From positions 62,001 to 126,000 of the forward strand of contig OX596336.1 of NCBI GenBank assembly GCA_951394405.1: 64,000 nt of DNA, given 5' to 3'. Both the position numbers and the translations under genes were made by a program. Source of the DNA: Coprinellus micaceus. Lineage: Eukaryota; Basidiomycota; Agaricomycetes; Agaricales; Psathyrellaceae. Positions within the stretch are counted from its first letter, which is position 1. Each line of letters starts with the position of its first letter. This document shows positions 59,584-64,000 of this stretch, piece after piece. The notes beneath the pieces were generated by a model, which made no database searches, was not told the DNA's origin, and was given only the letters and a program-made list of their open reading frames with translations.

Positions 59584-59790
59584 GAGTCTTGAGTAATCCC
59601 CAGCGTTCTTCGGAACGCGATACGTAACGAAAGACGATTAACCTACCTGACCACGACAAGCATAGGGATAAGTACTGGACGCTTATGAGTTCCGCGCAAC
59701 TGGAGCAAACGGGCGAATTGGCGAAGGATGGATCGCCGCGTGGTGTATAGTATTACACTGAAGGCATTCGGTCAACAATACAAAGTAAAG

Positions 59791-60800
59791 TCAAGAGCGT
59801 CCCATGTAGGCACTCAAAGGAGGGATGGTATCGATGAGTGTCGTCGCATCCCGTACCCATTTCTCCTTCGCTCTCGCAGGGGACAAGGGGAGCGTATCAG
59901 GTATGCACCCCCCACAGCGGGGGGTACACGCGTTAAATTGCACACCGAATATTGACGATAACTCCCGCCCGTCAGGCTCGTTGAGGAAGCCGGTTAGGTT
60001 AACTAAGGCGGCGGCCCTGAATGCTTGCCAGGATGGGCAGTGGTAGTACACTGCGGATTCTGTCCATGGACCCGGCCTGGCCAGTATGCGATTGAGGCTC
60101 GACATGTAGACCACTTTGTACTGGAGCTAGGTGGATACGTGGTTCAAGTTAGCGGTTTTCTCTACGTCTCAAAACGACGTTGCAGGCGTACCCATGCAAA
60201 CAAGGCACTATCCCACTTGAGGCCTTTTCTCATTGTCTCGAGGCTTTCAAACACGGTGAAGGGTCCAGCAGTATCTGCGATCTCCGGGTAGCCGTGCTGC
60301 ATAGCGTACCCAAGAGCCCTGACGGGATACTTCTTTGCGGTGAATCTTCGGGAGATGATCCCTCGCTAGTTAAATGCACGCGGACTAAGCTATCGAAAGG
60401 GCCCAACTCACTGAAGGCACAAGCTACACGCAACCATGGCCGAATGCACCATGTACTTCTCCGCCGCCATCGCCAGGTCGAGGAGTACATCGCCGTCGAG
60501 GAGGGATACGTTGGAGTACGGGCGCTTGTGAACGAACTCCATCAAGAGCTCCAGGGTCTCTGCGTTTTCTGTGAGAGCGACGGGCTCCGATGAGTCGGAT
60601 ACAGCGTTAACGTCTGGAAATCCGTCGCTGTGATGGCTTAAGTTCGTCTTGTGAGCGCCGATGAGAAGGTCGTCGCTGGATCTGAGCACGACGTCGACCG
60701 GAATCTGGCAGTCCTTCACTTTCAGGGGCAGCATCGATGTCAACAAAACGGGATGTGCGAAGTCGGGGTATGAAACCACACCTGGACAGAGAGCACCCAT
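59791..60800 (-). CDS. BTB/POZ protein 5
   Basis: Exons, complement of 59791-60126, 60192-60345, 60412-60718 and 60782-60800, 271 aa. The first exon is only 19 nt (MGALCP plus one base); a longer start at 60911 is open, but would overrun the expected leader after the promoter element. Phase-1 splice to VKDCQIPVDVVLRSSDDLLI; GAHKTNLSHHSDGFP; SDSSEPVALTENAE; LLMEFVHKRPYSNV; MAAEKYMVHSAM. Exon 3 (KKYPVRALGYAMQHGYPE ... FAW) uses an acceptor found by frame. Exon 4: LQYKVVYMSSL, YYHCPSWQAF, C-x3-C-x2-C (CTPRCGGC), ending TLIDTIPPLSAYMGRS. It is closest to BTB3 in wording. Transcribed towards BTB4. Confidence 0.88.
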
Positions 60801-60920
60801 GGAAACTAGATGGTCCGTGAGGATGTCAACGTTGGCGATGAGAGTTCGAGATAAGCACGGCGGTGTGTGCCTCGTGTCGCAGCCTGGTGGCTCTGCCTTC
60901 TGGTCAAACACCGCTCAATC

Positions 60921-60940
60921 GGGCACTTAATGTAACAACG
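60921..60940 (+). promoter_or_regulatory. BTB-family upstream element (BTB5), inverted
   Basis: GGGCACTTAATGTAACAACG on the plus strand, 121 nt upstream of the minus-strand BTB5 start. Orientation is opposite to the gene, as for BTB3. Confidence 0.6.
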
Positions 60941-61989
60941 TGGCGTTCTGCGCACGAAGAACGGTCATCACACCCTGGCTTCGGACCTAACTCACCCCAC
61001 ACTTCCGTACACAGGTCGTACACAAACGGAGGATTCTGAAAATTCCCTCGTACGTATGGTCGGCCGCGCCTTCTCTACGTCAGGATTATCAATCCGGCGC
61101 TCATTGCTGCGGTTGCATAGACGAATCCATCACCAACGGCGGGGAATGTGCGGTGCCGAGAGAGTCCACACCGAAGAAAAATGCCTCATGCGCGAGATTG
61201 GAAGACTATGCGGTAGACTGGAAGATGCGGCTGCGCTACCTAAGCGCCCGTGTGCGAATGGGCCCCACCAAACTCGAGACTCAGGAGCGACTATTGCCAG
61301 ACATGCGAGCAGATAAAGCATATCGCTACTCCTATGCTTCAAAACTTTGTATTGATCATTTACTACTTATACAACGAAGCGCTCAGCCCAAGGCGCGTTG
61401 TCTAAATTAAGCATGGCCCGCCCCGCTGCCGGTACCTAAGGTTAGGGTTAGCCCGGTGAAAAGCCAAAAAGGAAGCCCCGCTTAGCCAGAGTGGCCGCGC
61501 GGGAAGGAAAATATTAAGACGATGCATGGGAGCTAACCCCCATACAAGCAAGAGCCACACTCTGTATGGACAGGGTCGCCGTGCTATGAAGTGCGACTCA
61601 AGCCCATAGGCCACAGCCGGTGAAGGGGCTTATGCCGTCAAGGTAAGTATGAGTTGGTAGCATGTTGCGGGGGAGGTTATATAGGGGGGGAGGGGCGCAC
61701 GGACCAGGGGCGCGGTGCTTGGTTTGGCGTGGTGCGGGTGATGGGGAGGGGGTTCGAGCCTGGGTGGGGGAAGCGCTTTTTGGCGAATGGACACCACGAT
61801 TTAGGTTGGCCATTGAGGCCAACGGAACGACACCGTTTCCCTCGACTGACCAGGCCTGGTGAGACAGGTCCCAACAGAATCGAGATAGAACGGTCGGAAA
61901 GCTGTCTCCCAGTTACCGTCAGTGACTGTGCGTCCTTACGCACGGTGCCGTGATAGGCTTGTGTCGGCGATCACCGGGTTCCGTGAGAT
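60941..61989. other. Intergenic between divergent BTB5 and BTB6
   Basis: No coding frame with a recognised domain. A weaker core match (CGGGCGCTTA, minus strand) lies near 61239-61248. Two adjoining TTAGGG-like units (GGTTAGGGTTAG, 61440-61451) are too few to be a telomere remnant. Confidence 0.45.
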
Positions 61990-62009
61990 GGGCGCTTAAA
62001 GTGAGAACG
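61990..62009 (+). promoter_or_regulatory. BTB-family upstream element (BTB6)
   Basis: GGGCGCTTAAAGTGAGAACG, 116 nt upstream of the BTB6 start. A partial echo (GCGTAAAGTGGAAACG) follows immediately at 62015. Confidence 0.6.
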
Positions 62010-62124
62010 TGATAGCGTAAAGTGGAAACGTCACAAGGGACATGCGCGGAGCATACCCTTTACTACGAACCATCATCTCGGCCTCTCCAACTTCGCGCCG
62101 CCGACGTCAGGTCCCTATACCAGG

Positions 62125-63110
62125 ATGGAGAATGCGGTCTGCCCAGGTGCGTTCCGTATGGCGACGGCCCAGCGCAATGATTCGTCGTCTGAGTCGCATT
62201 GCAGTGGATGGATGTCAAATACCCGTCGATATCGTTCTGCGATCTTCCGATGAGGTTCTCATCGGAGCACACAAGATCAACCTCGACTACTACACGGACG
62301 GGTTCCCCACCGCAGACTCGACTTCCGACTGCAAGGAGCCAGTCGACCTCACTGAGGACGGCGATACCCTGAAGTTACTGATGCCTTTCGCCCATAAGGC
62401 TCAGTACCCAGATCTATTCGATCTTTCTGAGCGTCGGCTTTTTGCTCTCGCTCATTCCGCTGAGAAGTACGTGGTCCACGCCGGGATCGGGGCGTGCAGC
62501 ATTTTTATAAGGTGTGTGGGCGACGCGGTTCGTCTTGTCAGCGTGGCTGAAACTGTCCGACAGAGCTAAATGCCACCAATACCCATTCAAGGCGCTTGAT
62601 TACGCAGTTAAATATAACTATACCAAGATTGCAGACCTCACAGCTCCGATGACACTATCGATAGAGCTTTCCCAAATGAAGCTAGTGCTCGGCGGCATTG
62701 GGCTTTACGCATGGGTACGTCTTCAAAGTGTCATCGCTGAGGGACTCCACACTGACGGACCACAGCTTCAATACAAGACGACGTATATTGAAGGAATAAA
62801 CGATATTCTCTACCGCCAGGGTGGTTCTACGCGAATGTGGAACAGACCGTTATCAGCGTTCGTGTGCAGTACTTGGGACGCGTACTTTCCGGACATACAG
62901 AAATCAATCCCTCAGCCAAGCTACGCGTATCTGAGCCGGAATACGGGCGCGTCGCTGTTAAGCCTCTTCCAGTCGGAGAAGCCGAGGTGCCCAAGAAGTG
63001 GTTGCCGTTGTGACACCGCACTCAAGGAGTGGAAGGAGGACATGGTTGCACTGATTGATACTGTACCCGCGTTCAGTACATACCTCTCATCCTCCAACGT
63101 GGGGTCATAG
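62125..63110 (+). CDS. BTB/POZ protein 6
   Basis: Exons 62125-62146, 62205-62511, 62564-62714 and 62766-63110, 274 aa. Exon 1 (MENAVCP) splices in phase 1 to VDGCQIPVDIVLRSSDEVLI; GAHKINLDYYTDGFP; LKLLMPFAHKAQYPDL; AHSAEKYVVHAGI. Exon 3 (YPFKALDYAVKYNYTKIADL) ends YAW. Exon 4 opens LQYKTTYIEGI, carries VCSTWDAYF and RCPRSGCRCDTALKEW, and ends MVALIDTVPAFSTYLSSS. Exon 2 is exactly 307 nt, as in BTB2, 4 and 5. The BTB fold suggests dimerisation or an adaptor role; no partner can be inferred. Confidence 0.88.
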
Positions 63111-63645
63111 AGATGGTATAGTTTGCCTCATCTTGTTATACGAAGAAATATAGGGCTATTAGGAATATAGGGGACGTAAATAAAGTGTGGTGAAGCATTT
63201 CTACAGTCACAGGGCCAACCCGGTAAGCCGCGACGGATGCGATGTACTGGTGATTTTCACCCATTGCCTAGTCTTTTGGCGGAGGCTGGACAGCGGCTAT
63301 CTACACCTCAACCCTACATGTACCTCGGTTGACGTTCTTTTACCCGATCGCGATATATGCACCCTCGTCCCGGTGCACTGTTTGCTTCCCCTGATCAATG
63401 TCGGGCCCTGCATGAACGTCGCAAACCCCCGACGGTTGTTCCGTTCGTTGGGTGGTCAGACCCAAGCCAGGGAGTGGACAAAAATTCTGGTGCACTATCC
63501 GTTATGGGAAACGCACTCTAGGAGGTGGGCCCTTGGAAGGCTATCGAACCCGGAAAGTGTGTCGAAACACGGATAATTCGTGCTTATTCAGTACGCCGGT
63601 TCTGGTTGCAGGTTCTCGTAAACAAACTGTGGTACATAGGTCTGA

Positions 63646-63990
63646 TCAACGACCCAAGAACGTGCTCAGGGAAGGAATCGCTGAGAGAAGGCCCACTGCA
63701 TCGGCTCTCCACTGCACGGCAATCTCGCCACAAGTACACCCGTAGGTCCTACACTGCAAGGTGTGCCTTTGAAACAGCAAGCCTGCCGTTGTACCTTTAA
63801 ATAGGCACAAATTCGTGAGAACGGGGTGCGAGAGGGATAGCTGGACTTGGGAAGCGTATTGGGCCCAGTTCTGACATTCCCCTTCAGTTCTGAGCCATCG
63901 TGGTGCGGCTTGCGAGGGATCAGCGGCTGAGGTCGCCACGCGGTTGAATAGGTTGGTGCTTCGTTCGAGATAGGTCATCTTGTACTGTAG
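63646..63990 (-). CDS. BTB/POZ protein 7, last exon only (cut by window end)
   Basis: Exon 4 of another family member: a CAG acceptor at 63991-63993, then LQYKMTYLERSTNLFNR, ECQNWAQYASQ, LQCRTYGCTCGEIAVQW and the ending LLSAIPSLSTFLGR. It is 345 nt, 114 codons plus stop, the same size as exon 4 of BTB6 and in the same phase. Earlier exons, including the BTB fold, lie beyond position 64000. Transcribed towards BTB6. It is nearest in wording to BTB4. Confidence 0.85.
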   Translation of the reverse strand, partial: LQYKMTYLERSTNLFNRVATSAADPSQAAPRWLRTEGECQNWAQYASQVQLSLSHPVLTNLCLFKGTTAGLLFQRHTLQCRTYGCTCGEIAVQWRADAVGLLSAIPSLSTFLGR

Positions 63991-64000
63991 CTGCAGGACG

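Noticed and set aside
61438..61452. GGTTAGGGTTAG as interstitial telomere repeat
   Set aside because: Only two units, no array and no other subtelomeric signs nearby.

Overview
The window is nuclear DNA of a filamentous basidiomycete, most likely an agaricomycete. Genes are dense and rich in short (50-70 nt) GT...AG introns with CTAAC/CTGAC-type branch points. Gene families include CFEM/GPI proteins, a GH10 xylanase, proteinase-K-like subtilases, a seven-transmembrane family of the agaricomycete type, short BTB/POZ proteins and MYND-finger proteins. Exon structures below were built by hand from splice signals, reading frame and paralogue comparison; every complete model closes in frame.

Layout. 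1-6 kb: a seven-transmembrane gene fragment and a nine-exon URC1-type GTP cyclohydrolase II (-). 6-11 kb: no supportable gene. 11.3-12.3 kb: a seven-transmembrane pseudogene (+) with one in-frame stop. 12.5-19 kb: two tandem secreted subtilases (-), duplicated together with their upstream flanks. 20-26 kb: a secretion-type block with a SnoaL-like protein (-), GH10 xylanase (-), small cysteine-rich secreted protein (+), tRNA-Arg(ACG) and CFEM/GPI protein (-). 26-39 kb: a G-protein alpha subunit gene (+) between two long imperfect inverted-repeat arms whose outer parts are arrays of about 180-200 bp units. 42 kb: a second SnoaL-like protein. 43.5-64 kb: seven BTB/POZ genes (one cut by the window end), a BTB relic and a MYND gene, interspersed with a second CFEM protein, a second tRNA-Arg(ACG) and three inverted-repeat elements.

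Most notable signals. (1) The xylanase needs a 2-nt exon followed by a 14-nt exon to encode its catalytic loop. (2) All six complete BTB genes share a tiny first exon ending in the Cys-Pro codons and a phase-1 intron; five of them, and the relic, have a near-identical upstream element, consensus GGGCGCTTAATGTGACGACG, with a weak core match upstream of the sixth. (3) The same proteins share a C-terminal Cys pattern that could bind metal. (4) One BTB gene carries an in-frame 153-bp internal duplication and another ends in a CaaX-like CSVM. (5) The G-alpha gene lies in the loop of a giant inverted repeat and has a long insert in its helical domain.

URC1 belongs to pyrimidine salvage/catabolism. 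The subtilases, xylanase, CFEM and small cysteine-rich proteins are secreted or cell-surface products typical of a saprotroph or plant-associated fungus. The BTB/MYND block looks like a lineage-specific expanding family.
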